In this document: in pieces, positions 50,101 to 54,900 of the stretch
Layout: each line of letters opens with the position of its first letter
Position numbering within the stretch: position 1 is the first letter of the stretch
From: Sorex araneus
Taxonomy: Eukaryota > Chordata > Mammalia > Eulipotyphla > Soricidae
Assembly (NCBI RefSeq): GCF_027595985.1
Contig: NC_073303.1
Span: forward strand, 378,600,105-378,664,104
Direction of reading: 5' to 3'
DNA: 64,000 bases
Notes under the pieces: model-generated
The model's input: the letters and a program-made list of their open reading frames with translations, nothing else
Told to the model about the DNA's origin: nothing
The model's database searches: none
Made by a program: the position numbers and the translations under genes

Positions 50101-50839
50101 GTGTGTGAGAGTATGAGAGTGAGTGACTGTGAGAGTGAGTGTGTGAGTGTGAGAGTGTGAGTGTGCGAGAGTGTGAGAGTGAGTGTGTGAGTGTGAGAGT
50201 GTGAGAGTGTGTGAGAGTGTGAGTGTGTGAGTGTGAGAGTGTGTGAGTGTGAGTGTGAGAGTGTGAGTGTGAGAGTGTGAGAGTGTGTGAGTGTGAGTGT
50301 GAGAGTGTGTGAGAGTGTGAGAGTGTGAGTGTGAGTGTGAGAGTGTGAGTGTGAGAGTGTGAGTGTGAGAGTGTGTGAGTGTGAGTGTGAGAGTGTGAGT
50401 GTGTGAGTGTGAGAGTGTGTGAGAGTGTGAGAGTGTGAGTGTGTGAGTGTGAGAGTGTGAGAGTGTGAGAGTGTGAGTGTGAGAGTGTGAGAGTGTGAGA
50501 GTGTGAGTGTGAGAGTGTGTGAGAGTGTGAGTGTGAGAGTGTGAGAGTGTGTGTGAAGTGTGTGTCAGTGCGGGTGTGTGTGGCGTGAGCGAGAGCGCGC
50601 CTGCCGCCCGCCTCCAGAACCTTCCCCCGTGACGGCCGCGCGCGGGAGCCCGCCTTCGCCCCGCCCCCAGAACGTTCCCGCGTGAGCCCCTCGGGCGGGT
50701 GCGAGGGGCCGGGGCGCCGGCCTCCCCGAGGGGCCGACAGTCACCTGGGCCCGCCGGCCTCCGCGCCGCCCGCGGGGTCGCTCTGAGCCAGGAGGCGGCG
50801 CCATTGCAGCTGCAGGAGCCGGCCGCGTCCGGTCGCCAT
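20284..50839 (-). CDS. FBXO15: F-box protein 15, complete 10-exon coding sequence
   Basis: This is the substrate-recognition F-box subunit of an SCF (SKP1-CUL1-RBX1) ubiquitin ligase; the mouse orthologue is an OCT4/SOX2-responsive gene of pluripotent cells. The coding exons in transcript order are 50839-50745, 42028-41927, 38164-38060, 35175-34933, 34536-34327, 33476-33350, 32408-32326, 31384-31242, 21094-20970 and 20553-20284. All introns are GT-AG and the phases join without a break, summing to 1503 nt, or 500 residues plus stop; the human protein is about 510. The F-box lies at residues 67-107 (LPSEVLLQIFSYLD, ending in FIW). The rest has no named fold that I can see but aligns along its length with remembered human FBXO15. 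The start ATG encodes MATGRGRLLQ, like human. It is divergent from TIMM21 and shares its CpG island. No frameshift or internal stop was found. The identification is very secure; the exact 5' UTR is not visible. Confidence 0.96.
20970..21094 (-). CDS. FBXO15: FBXO15 coding exon 9 (residues 370-411)
   Basis: The exon encodes GHIEDGYVKLIVISHKKD and EHLPLIGKVGLSWKTNAFDG, matching human LIGKVGLSWKT. The acceptor is TCTCTCCAG|GCC and the donor ATCGAG|GTAACC. Length is 125 nt. A 33-bp minisatellite ends only 78 bp upstream of the acceptor in the transcript. Confidence 0.95.
21172..21920 (-). repeat. 33-bp minisatellite, about 22.6 copies
   Basis: The unit is TACAGCCCAGGGCCAGCCCC followed by TCYRYCCCACCCC on the plus strand. 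I count 22 units close to 33 bp, one of 34 bp, and one short unit of 22 bp, filling 749 bp exactly. Variants cluster: CCGCCCC in the proximal half and CTATCCC (four identical units) in the distal half. On the FBXO15 transcript strand it is G-rich with several GGG/GGGG runs per unit, starting in intron 8 and ending 78 nt before exon 9. Confidence 0.97.
21945..22085 (+). mobile_element. Older shrew-type SINE
   Basis: CACCCAGGTTCCATCCCAGC, CATATGGTCC, GGAGTGATTCCCAAGTGCAG and a GTGTAGCCCCAAAAC(AAAAC)n tail. Lies just beyond the 33-bp minisatellite in FBXO15 intron 8. Confidence 0.82.
23131..23268 (-). mobile_element. Older shrew-type SINE, minus orientation
   Basis: GGGGCCACATACCTGGTGAT, TTGGGGCTCGAACCCAGGTC, GCAAGGCAAGCACTGCTCTA and a GGCCCTCAGCCC end. 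Confidence 0.8.
23447..23622 (+). mobile_element. Young shrew-type SINE with TSD
   Basis: A near-consensus copy: TTGGAGTGATAGCACAGCGG to GGTGTGACAAAAAA with a long pure A tail. The flanking repeat AGAGCAGTGGAGA (about 23,434-23,446) recurs as AGAACAGTGGAGA after the tail (about 23,625-23,637). Confidence 0.94.
23685..23755 (+). repeat. Pyrimidine-rich low-complexity tract
   Basis: CT/CTC/CCT-rich run (CTTCTCCTC-type units) between two SINE-like segments in FBXO15 intron 8. Confidence 0.8.
23756..23834 (-). mobile_element. SINE-like fragment, minus orientation
   Basis: AAGCACTGACCCCAGGTTTC and GTTCTAGCACTGAGCTACAT before CCCCAGCCCC resemble the reverse complement of the SINE head but are diverged. 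May be an older tRNA-derived family. Confidence 0.4.
24331..24470 (+). mobile_element. Older shrew-type SINE
   Basis: AGAAATGGCTCAGCGGGCTG, GAGCCTGGGTTCAGGCCCCA, and a GGTGTGGCCCCAAAACC end. Internal deletion between. Confidence 0.72.
24836..24968 (+). mobile_element. Older shrew-type SINE
   Basis: CAAGGGCCGGCTGAGAGACA, GCTCAATCCCCACCACCATG and CAAGCACTGCCGGCTGTGAC show the eroded element. Confidence 0.6.
25024..25145 (+). mobile_element. Older shrew-type SINE, internally shortened
   Basis: CAACCTGGGTTCGATCCCCA, GACAGGAGTAAGCCCTCGCC and a GGTGACCCAGAACCAAACC end. The middle segment is deleted. Confidence 0.7.
25719..25742 (+). repeat. (AAT)n microsatellite
   Basis: Eight ATA/TAA trinucleotide units in FBXO15 intron 8. 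Confidence 0.93.
26406..26485 (+). repeat. (CA)n microsatellite, about 40 units
   Basis: A long uninterrupted CA run, the purest dinucleotide array in the window. Likely polymorphic. FBXO15 intron 8. Confidence 0.98.
26745..27145 (+). mobile_element. LINE-type retroposon 3' end
   Basis: Second copy of the retroposon end described at 15,330-15,790, in FBXO15 intron 8. It has a (GGGGT)n tract at about 26,950-27,000, GCACTGGTGGAGGAATGGGT, CATGGTGATTCAATAAAC and an A-rich tail. It lies antisense to FBXO15. Confidence 0.65.
27319..27375 (+). repeat. (AC)n microsatellite, about 28 units
   Basis: Uninterrupted AC run in FBXO15 intron 8. Confidence 0.97.
27441..27598 (+). mobile_element. Older shrew-type SINE
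   Basis: ATAGTGCAGTGGGCAGGGCA, GATGGTCCCCAGAGCACCAC and GAATGATCCCTGAGCACAGA in consensus order. Confidence 0.75.
27616..27765 (-). mobile_element. Older shrew-type SINE, minus orientation
   Basis: GGGCCACACCCTGTGACGCT, CAACTCCTGGCTCCCTGCTC and GATCCGCTGCATGCAAGG. Lies tail to tail with the copy upstream. Confidence 0.7.
27787..28030 (+). mobile_element. Second SINE type with ACAGTGAT-repeat tail
   Basis: A tRNA-like head (GGGCTGGAGTGATAGCACAG, CCCGGGTTCAATTCC) is followed by the alternative body: CCTGCCAAGCTACC, GGCATATTCAATATGCC, CAATGGAGACGTTACTGGTG and AATCAATGAGCAATGGGACG. It ends in ACAGTGATACAGTGATACAG rather than an A tail. Matches the reverse-oriented copy at 12,485-12,729. Relative to the common SINE part of the head between A and B boxes is missing. 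Confidence 0.85.
28196..28300 (+). mobile_element. Degenerate SINE fragment
   Basis: CAGGAGACAGAGCACAGGGG, GATGACCCCAGATCTTCCCC and CAGCACCCCC. Weak but in the right order. Confidence 0.45.
28485..29105 (+). mobile_element. Decayed L1 ORF2 fragment (before the RT domain)
   Basis: The order of short matches follows mammalian L1 ORF2 DNA: TTAAATTAGAAATCATTAGC, AGAACTCAAAAGAAA, AATCAATGATTTCCACTTCC, AATCGATGAGATT, then ATGCCAACAAACTGAAAACG with TTTCTTGACAAAATATCAAA. Frameshifts and stops throughout mean no protein. Located in FBXO15 intron 8, antisense to the gene. Confidence 0.68.
29110..29258 (+). mobile_element. Older shrew-type SINE
   Basis: GGGAGCCAGAGAGGGAGTGA, GATCCTGGCACCC, CTCACCAGGAGTCAGCCCTG and a GGGCCCCGAAACAAACAAAA tail. 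Confidence 0.68.
29298..29515 (+). repeat. Degenerate ~41-bp tandem repeat, 4-5 copies
   Basis: Each unit carries GGATCCATCC, a GA-CCCGACAGGC segment and AGGATCTGGG; copies differ by several substitutions and indels. Sits between two halves of an old L1 in FBXO15 intron 8. Confidence 0.85.
29860..30215 (+). mobile_element. Decayed L1 ORF2 fragment (RT region), continuation
   Basis: AGAATAGCTGAACATTAAAG, a CCATGATCCTAATTAAAATG and nearby blocks follow the L1 RT-region order downstream of the 28,485-29,105 fragment. The two are probably one old element split by a SINE and a tandem repeat at 29,110-29,515. Confidence 0.5.
31242..31384 (-). CDS. FBXO15: FBXO15 coding exon 8 (residues 322-369)
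   Basis: The exon encodes the conserved VDDSPECGLQGYQLHVDL and HSGGVFSLCGMFRNLFTRK. The acceptor is CTTCTCAG|CCCT and the donor GAAAG|GTGAGG. Length is 143 nt, phase 2 in and 1 out. The following intron is the second longest (about 10.1 kb) and holds the 33-bp minisatellite. Confidence 0.95.
31698..31850 (+). mobile_element. Older shrew-type SINE
   Basis: GAGTGCTTTCCGTGCACGCA, CCCGGGTTCGAGCCCTGGCA and GCACTGGGTGTGTCCCTGCA. In FBXO15 intron 7. Confidence 0.78.
32326..32408 (-). CDS. FBXO15: FBXO15 coding exon 7 (residues 295-321)
   Basis: The exon encodes RDEELAFVMANLHFHRLVE then RSTLGSAT, nearly identical to human. The acceptor is GTTTCAG|AGG. The donor is ACCGT|GTAGGT; moving it by a codon would include a TAG, so phase fixes it. 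Length is 83 nt. Confidence 0.93.
33350..33476 (-). CDS. FBXO15: FBXO15 coding exon 6 (residues 252-294)
   Basis: The exon encodes PRWHSLIAKYNLHHLTEST, then MIGCDRLIRIFCL and PGLLVGLWQ. The donor is CAG|GTGAGG. The only in-phase acceptor consistent with the human alignment is TCAAAG|ACC, which has A instead of C/T at -3. A good pyrimidine tract lies about 15 nt further upstream. Length is 127 nt. Confidence 0.9.
34327..34536 (-). CDS. FBXO15: FBXO15 coding exon 5 (residues 182-251)
   Basis: The exon encodes ISGLGWVIVLRETCGKEHVL and the conserved DLSINESSVTVMWYGKYWP. The acceptor is TTTCTCCAG|AA and the donor AATGG|GTAAGT. Length is 210 nt. It matches human FBXO15 throughout (DLSIN, WYGK, TLDLCG, TPVF). 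Confidence 0.94.
34933..35175 (-). CDS. FBXO15: FBXO15 coding exon 4 (residues 101-181)
   Basis: The exon completes the F-box with FIWAKIYSVAF and continues through the strongly conserved segment EAGYWKKEYVSKQIASV and LKPVNPYTGLP. The acceptor is CCCACCAG|C and the donor CTCAG|GTACGT. Length is 243 nt, phase 2 in and 2 out. The match to the human protein is close over the whole exon. Confidence 0.95.
35381..35552 (+). mobile_element. Shrew-type SINE
   Basis: GGGCCAGAGAGACAGCACAG, CAACCTGGGTTCAATCTCCG, GAGTGATCCCTGAGTACAGA and an A-rich tail. In FBXO15 intron 3. Confidence 0.9.
35560..38050. other. FBXO15 intron 3, no further feature seen
   Basis: Intronic sequence between FBXO15 exons 4 and 3. 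Apart from the SINE upstream it has no repeat that I recognise. It is moderately GC-rich, which accounts for its open frames. Confidence 0.6.
38060..38164 (-). CDS. FBXO15: FBXO15 coding exon 3, F-box core
   Basis: The exon encodes LPSEVLLQIFSYLDAVTLL followed by AAGCVNRRLYHLASD (residues 67-100). This is the classic F-box pattern, in which the LP pair and the IFSYLD helix contact SKP1. The acceptor is CTTTTCAG and the donor is AA|GTAAGA. Length is 105 nt. Confidence 0.95.
38884..40200 (+). other. Unassigned 1.3-kb block, possibly an LTR-type element
   Basis: FBXO15 intron 2 sequence that differs in style from its surroundings. The first part (38,884-39,610) is balanced in composition and free of SINEs. 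The second (39,610-39,990) is strongly purine-rich (AGAAGCAGGGAGAAG repeats), followed by CATGCACCTTTGTATTTTTT. A U3-like then purine-rich leader order would fit an LTR retroelement end, but I found no primer-binding site, paired LTR or coding motif. No gene recognised. Confidence 0.3.
40289..40432 (+). mobile_element. Older shrew-type SINE
   Basis: ACAGCAGGTAGGGCC, GCCCGGGTTCTGTTCCTGGC, ATATGGTTCCCC and GTGTTGGGTGTGCCCCC. In FBXO15 intron 2. Confidence 0.78.
40446..40637 (+). mobile_element. Shrew-type SINE
   Basis: GGCACTTGCCTTGCACACAG, GGGCTCAATCCCTGGCTCCC, GGAGTAAGCTCTGAGCATTG and a poly(A) tail. In tandem with the preceding copy. Confidence 0.88.
40995..41192 (+). repeat. Imperfect (TG)n array
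   Basis: TG-rich array with GAGTG, GTATG and GTACG interruptions, ending in a purer (GT) run at 41,158-41,192. FBXO15 intron 2. Confidence 0.95.
41927..42028 (-). CDS. FBXO15: FBXO15 coding exon 2 (residues 32-65)
   Basis: The acceptor is TTTTAG|GAAG and the donor is GACAG|GTAAGA. The exon adds a basic stretch (KPRARRQKKGPSEHW) with no recognisable domain. Its length of 102 nt keeps the phase (two bases in, two bases out), so the F-box exon follows in frame. This is the least conserved part of the protein, so assignment rests on splice sites and phase. Confidence 0.82.
42145..42730 (+). repeat. Purine-rich (GGAGG)-type array with ~35-bp subrepeats
   Basis: Almost all purine on the plus strand. 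From about 42,540 to 42,700 a tandem pattern appears: GTGAGCAGGAGGGAGAGACA plus CAGGGGG. It lies 117 bp upstream (transcript sense) of FBXO15 exon 2, so the pre-mRNA carries a long pyrimidine tract there. Confidence 0.9.
42740..44290. other. FBXO15 intron 1, distal part, no gene seen
   Basis: GC-rich intronic sequence with open frames on both strands and no recognisable domain. No SINE until 44,292. Confidence 0.55.
44292..44427 (-). mobile_element. Older SINE, minus orientation
   Basis: TTTTTGGTTTGGGGCC, ATCAGGGATCGCACTGAGCA and TACAAGGCAGGAAGCACTTC before CTCTCTGGCCC match a worn reverse copy. Confidence 0.55.
44430..46378. other. FBXO15 intron 1, unique-looking sequence
   Basis: Ordinary intronic composition, with only a short (AC)n at 45,162-45,180. 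No repeat family or coding match that I recognise. Confidence 0.55.
46379..46905 (+). repeat. ~70-bp minisatellite, about 7.5 copies
   Basis: Each unit contains CCCAGCCCAGCTGTGGCTGC, a G run, GGGGGTCACGACTGCCTTCC and TGCCTGTCCCTGCACAGA. Units differ mainly in the length of the G run (69-71 bp). FBXO15 intron 1. Confidence 0.95.
46910..48480. other. FBXO15 intron 1, between minisatellite and SINE
   Basis: No gene recognised. A plus-strand open stretch near 47,690-47,880 was examined and has no recognisable domain or splice context. The AT-rich part at 47,880-48,440 is likewise unassigned. Confidence 0.5.
48484..48625 (+). mobile_element. Shrew-type SINE
   Basis: GTGCTGGAGTGGCAGCACAG, GCTTGCCTTGCATGCGGCTG, GGGTTCAATCCCTGGCACC and GGAGTGATCTGTGAGCACAG. 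In FBXO15 intron 1. Confidence 0.88.
49409..50560 (+). repeat. 1.15-kb (GA/GT)n array with higher-order repeats
   Basis: Built from GTGTGA, GAGTGT and GAGAGTGT words. In the first 650 bp a roughly 120-bp higher-order unit recurs (AGTGTGTGAGAAAGTGAGAG, TGGGAGTGGGAGTGAGTGTG). In FBXO15 intron 1, starting 185 nt after the exon 1 donor. The long open frames across it on the minus strand arise from the repeat. Confidence 0.97.
50745..50839 (-). CDS. FBXO15: FBXO15 coding exon 1 (residues 1-31)
   Basis: The initiator ATG is at 50839-50837, inside a CCATGG palindrome. The exon encodes MATGRGRLLQLQWRRLLAQS and continues to a CAG|GTGACT donor, leaving two bases of codon 32. The N-terminus matches human FBXO15 (MATGRGR). 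+4 is G but -3 is a pyrimidine, so the Kozak context is only moderate. The exon lies within the CpG island. Confidence 0.92.
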
Positions 50840-51192
50840 GGAGACCCGGCGTGAGGGGCGGGGCCGCGCATGCCACGCCCCCGCAGGCCGCCGCGCGTGC
50901 GCGCGGGCCGCGGCCGGGGGGACGGGTCGGTGGCTCCGCCCCGCCCCGCCTCCAGGGGCGGTCCCGGAAGTGCCCGGGGCCCGTCTTTGGAGGCGCTTTC
51001 CTGCGGTGGCTGCGTTTGGGAAGCCCTGAGGCACCAGGCCACGGCGACTTCCCAGCTCACACAGTGCTCGCGAGGACGCGCACTCTAGAATGTGTCATTT
51101 CGCTCAAACCGATGCCGCGTCGAGCCCCGCGCGACGGCGGGAGCGAGACCGTCAGCCCCGCAAACGACTCGGGGCCCGGCGCGCCATGTAGC

Positions 51193-51203
51193 GCGCATGC
51201 GCA
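51193..51203. promoter_or_regulatory. NRF1-type palindromic site
   Basis: GCGCATGCGCA is an almost perfect NRF1 site. NRF1 commonly drives nuclear genes for mitochondrial proteins, which fits TIMM21. Binding itself is inference. Confidence 0.65.
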
Positions 51204-51267
51204 GGCCTCCCGCGAGGGGCGCCTGGGAAGCGCCGGGCGGGCCGGGGCCGGCTCTGGCCGCGTTGCA

Positions 51268-51283
51268 CCATGGGAGTTGTAGT
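51268..51283 (-). promoter_or_regulatory. ZNF143/THAP11-type motif, reverse orientation
   Basis: CCATGGGAGTTGTAGT on the plus strand reads ACTACAACTCCCATGG on the minus strand. That is very close to the ACTACAATTCCCAGCATGC class bound by ZNF143 and THAP11 at vertebrate housekeeping promoters. It faces the second copy 51 bp away. Confidence 0.7.
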
Positions 51284-51334
51284 CCTTGATCCTGGCACAG
51301 GGACTGTGGTCCCCGTTCGGCACGAAGCCCTCAA

Positions 51335-51354
51335 ACTACCCTTCCCAGCATTCC
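51335..51354 (+). promoter_or_regulatory. ZNF143/THAP11-type motif, forward orientation
   Basis: ACTACCCTTCCCAGCATTCC differs from the ZNF143/THAP11 consensus at a few positions but keeps the ACTAC and TCCCAGCAT cores. It is the forward partner of the motif at 51,268-51,283 and lies about 280 bp upstream of the TIMM21 start codon. Confidence 0.68.
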
Positions 51355-51634
51355 GCCGGGCTTCCCAGGTCACTCTGCAGAGGGACGGCGGGCCGAGTGT
51401 CCGCTAGGGAGCTCATCAAAGTGCTCTAACTCAAGCGAAGAGGGACCAGGGGCAGGGACGGCGGATTTCAGCGCTTTTTTTTTTTTTTTAAATTCTTTTC
51501 GGTTTAATTCAAGCTAGCGTCTTGGCGCCGCCCGCCCCGCGGGGTTGCCGGAGCCCGCGTCCCGCCGGGGTGGGGCGGGAAGGGTCGCTGCTGGCTGGCC
51601 GGGGGCTCCCCGAGGCCCCGCCGTGTCCGTGACG

Positions 51635-51935
51635 ATGATCTGCGCCTTCCTGCGGGCTGCCGAGCGCGCCGAGCAGCTGCACCGGTGCTCGGGCGGGCGC
51701 CTGCTGCGGCGCCACCTCGTGCTGAGCAGAGCCGGCCCGAGCGCCGAGCCCAGCTGGCGATGGGGGCTGCAGGGCCAGGGGGAAGCGCCGCGGCCCTGGG
51801 GGCTGCGCGGGGCCCCCCGGAGGGCCGTCTGGACGCAGGGCCAGGGCGCCCGGAGAGCAGAGCAGGACCCCAGCAAGCAGGTCCCCGTGCCTGGAAGTCG
51901 GGGCGGGGAACCCGCCGTGCCCACGGCGCAGAGAG
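51635..51935 (+). CDS. TIMM21: TIMM21 coding exon 1 (residues 1-100)
   Basis: The exon encodes the presequence and matrix-side segment, with many arginines and [16 protein letters not shown] as in human. It starts at the first in-frame ATG (GACGATGA context) and ends CAGAGAG|GTAAAG in phase 1. It is far more GC-rich than the other exons because it lies in the CpG island. Confidence 0.94.
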
Positions 51936-54900
51936 GTAAAGGGGGCCCGGGGACCCCCCGGGGAAAGTCGGGGCACGGCGCGCCCCGCGCCTGCAGGTCG
52001 GACCGTTAGGAGCAGTTTAGAATCGCGGGACGCGGGCCGGACCTCGGCTGCGAGGACCCACTTGGCGTATTCCCGCCTGGGCTTGGGGAGACACGCCCCG
52101 CGCGGGGGGCGCACCCCAGCACCTTGGCGCGGGGGACCTGCGGGGCTCCGAGACCGCTGCCCGGACGCCTCCCGAGCCACCTGTTCCCCCCGTCTCGGCC
52201 CTGGAGAGAATTCCCCCGAGATCAGGGCGCACCCGCTCGGCGCTTGAATGTTTGGGGAGGGGAGAGGTTACAGCGGGAACCCTGCGCTGGCAGACCGTGT
52301 GCTGCGCACAGTTCTTGGGAGCAAATGTGCTGCAAACAGTGCTTGGAAGCGAGTGCTGAGTCCTTGTCCTTAGGGCTACTGTCACTCAAGTCAAGTGCGT
52401 GAGCGCGTGCGGCCGTGCCCTGCAGCCCGACCCTGGCACTGAACTCTCCGGGCTCCTTTGCGGGGCGACCGGTGCTGCCCTCCGTCCCCTTCCAGCCGCA
52501 GGAAGCCTCCTGCCCGCGCCCCCTGGCCCGTAACTCTCGGGGTTTCTCTCCACAGTGAAAGAAGCGGGAAGAGATTTTACCTACCTGCTAGTGGTGCTTA
52601 TTGGGATCGGCATTACAGGTGGGAACAGCGCGAGCGGCTGCCCAGAATCTCCCTTGAACTTACTGTTTTACTCTCACTGTTCTCCGGCTGATCTTTTTTT
52701 TTTTATTCCCTGCTGCGATTGTGTTTTTCAGGTGGCTTGTTTTATGTGATTTTCAAGGAACTTTTTTCTTCATCCAGCCCTAATAAGATATACGGCAAAG
52801 CCTTAGACAGGTGCAGATTACATCCTGAGGTTAGTTCCGATGGGCTGACGGCGGGCACGGGGAGAACGTGTCGGTGGTGGGGGGCAGAATTCACACACTC
52901 CCGGCCCGAGTGGGGCAGCCGGAAGAAGAGACACGGAGCACTTGGCTGGGATTAGCTGCTGGCGCCTCATTCCATGAGCGATGCTGCGGCGAGAGCAGGA
53001 CACTGTCCACCGCCTGTTGGTTGGTCTTCGGGCAGAGTTTATCCTAACTGTACGACAGTCGCTGTGCTTGTCAGACAACACCAGCCGGCAGAGACCTCTG
53101 GACTTGGGGAACGTGTCTAGTCTTCCAGATGGCGACAGTCGGCCCCACGCCCCCACAGTGACAGTGACGCTAGAGAGCCCGCCCCAGGCCTCACTCACAC
53201 CACATCAGTGCCGGCGGCTCCCTGGAGAGCACTGTGTGCGGAGCTGGGTTGTGTGTTTGAGAGCTTGGTCTTTCCTGTGCCTCCCAGCCCTGGGTGTGAG
53301 GTGTCACTGTTGTCCTGTGTGTGGAACGAAGGGACACCTGGTGAGATCCCTTAACCGGGCCCTGCACTTGCCAGTGGGCAGCCGCCGCCTGAGCCACAGC
53401 CGTTCCGGGCTGAGTCTGAGATTCTGGAGCGCGGCCCTGTCTCCAGCCGGGCCTGACCGGGAAAGGCCGTGCTCGTAGGTATCGACAGGCGGTGTCCCGC
53501 AGGGGACAGCTGAGTCCCAGCCGCTGTCCCGTCACTCCGCCTGCCCGTGGGCTTCTCCAGTGCAGTCAGCCCCGAGACCGGGAGGAGAACTGGCTTCCCC
53601 GGCTTCTGTCTGGGGCAGGGCCCACAGAGCAGGAAGGGAGGGTGACACGTTCCGAGGCCGAGGAAAGCCCTGCACGGCTGCTGGGTCTGCCGGCCACAGA
53701 ACGCCGAGAGACACAGCCGCCGGCCTGCGGGTGGCCAGAAGGAATGCCGGGCGGAGGGCCGTCACTGACTCACTCGGGCTGCTTTTCCGAGGGACGCCGG
53801 TGCGCCCGTGACCCAGAAAGAGCTCAGGAGGGCTCGGGGCTGTTTTCCAGCTCCCCCATGTCAGCCTTGGTTCTAGACCATTCTTTCGGGCGCCAGACCA
53901 GTTTGGAGGACAGAGAAGGCCCCGGGTGGTGGCGCTAATGAAGAAGGAAGTGACTTGGACAACGACCGTTGTAGGAAATGCCCCCCCAACACACCCCACA
54001 CAGACGCCCTCTGGCGGGGGTCTCAGCTGTCACATAAGTCTCAGGCGCGAGGCACGGGGACGGACTAAGGAGGACAGAACTGGGGCATGTTCCTCGCGCC
54101 GTAAGAATGTTCTGTTTTGTAAGTTTCCGTTTCACTGTGTGTGTGTTGGGAGAAACTGAGCGGTCACTGTGATGGGCTCTACTGCACCGCGTGCAGTGAC
54201 TTAAACAGGTGAAAATCACGCCGGGGCCGGGGGGCCCGGGAAGGAGCCGTGGGGGAAGCAGGCCGAGACGCACCGCCTTCAGAGGTCACTTCGGCCGGGG
54301 TCTTACCCGTTAGACGGAGGACAGACGGGTTCCTCCTCCTGTGCGAATGCTTTCGGGGCATCTCGGCCTCCGGCTGGACTGGCCAAGGACTCACCTCCAC
54401 CCGTGTCCCAGTAGGGAGGAATTCTTGTCATGGCGTTTGTCTCCCATTCTCTCCTCACTGGCATGATCCTTTGGGAAGGGCCCCGGCCCCCATCTGTCTG
54501 TCCTAGTGAGCGGGTCGGCAGGGGTCTGGAAGCTTCTGGCAGTGTGCACCTTCCTCAGTGCACCTGGTCTCCCCCTGCAGGTGGTCAGCGTGTTTGGGGA
54601 ACCCCTGAAAGGCTACGGGGAGATGACGAGGCACGGCCGCCGGCAGCACGTCAGGTAACCCCCCCCCCCACGCTGCACCCGGTGGGGGGTGGGGTGGGCT
54701 GCGGGGAAGGAACTGCCGTTTCCGTTTCCCCTCTGGGCAGCTTTGTGGAGTACGTGAAGAATGGGCTCAAACACATGCGCGTCAAGTTCTACATCCAGGG
54801 CTCGGAGCCCGGGAAGCAGGGCACGGTGCATCTGGAAGTGAGAGAGGTAGGAGGTGCGCGGCCGCGCGTGGCCGCAGGGCGGGGGCTGCAGGCTCAGTAT

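Larger units (their letters stand above)
50840..51634. promoter_or_regulatory. Bidirectional FBXO15/TIMM21 promoter in a CpG island
   Basis: The two start codons are 795 bp apart and point away from each other. The interval is CpG-dense, has no evident TATA box, and is the core of a CpG island running from about 50,580 to 52,260. It holds Sp1-type GC boxes near 50,935-50,952, an ETS/GABPA-type CCGGAAGTG at 50,964-50,972, an NRF1-type GCGCATGCGCA at 51,193-51,203 and two ACTACAANTCCCA-like motifs. Head-to-head FBXO15-TIMM21 is also the human arrangement, so a shared promoter is expected. Transcription start sites are not visible from sequence. Confidence 0.85.

Noticed and set aside
49409-50560. 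Regularly spaced repeats resembling a CRISPR array
   Set aside because: There are no unique spacers, only simple GA/GT words, and the DNA is clearly vertebrate.
49429-51060. A 543-codon minus-strand open frame rich in THTHSHTLTL repeats
   Set aside because: It is the GA/GT array read in one direction and then run across FBXO15 exon 1 in the wrong frame.
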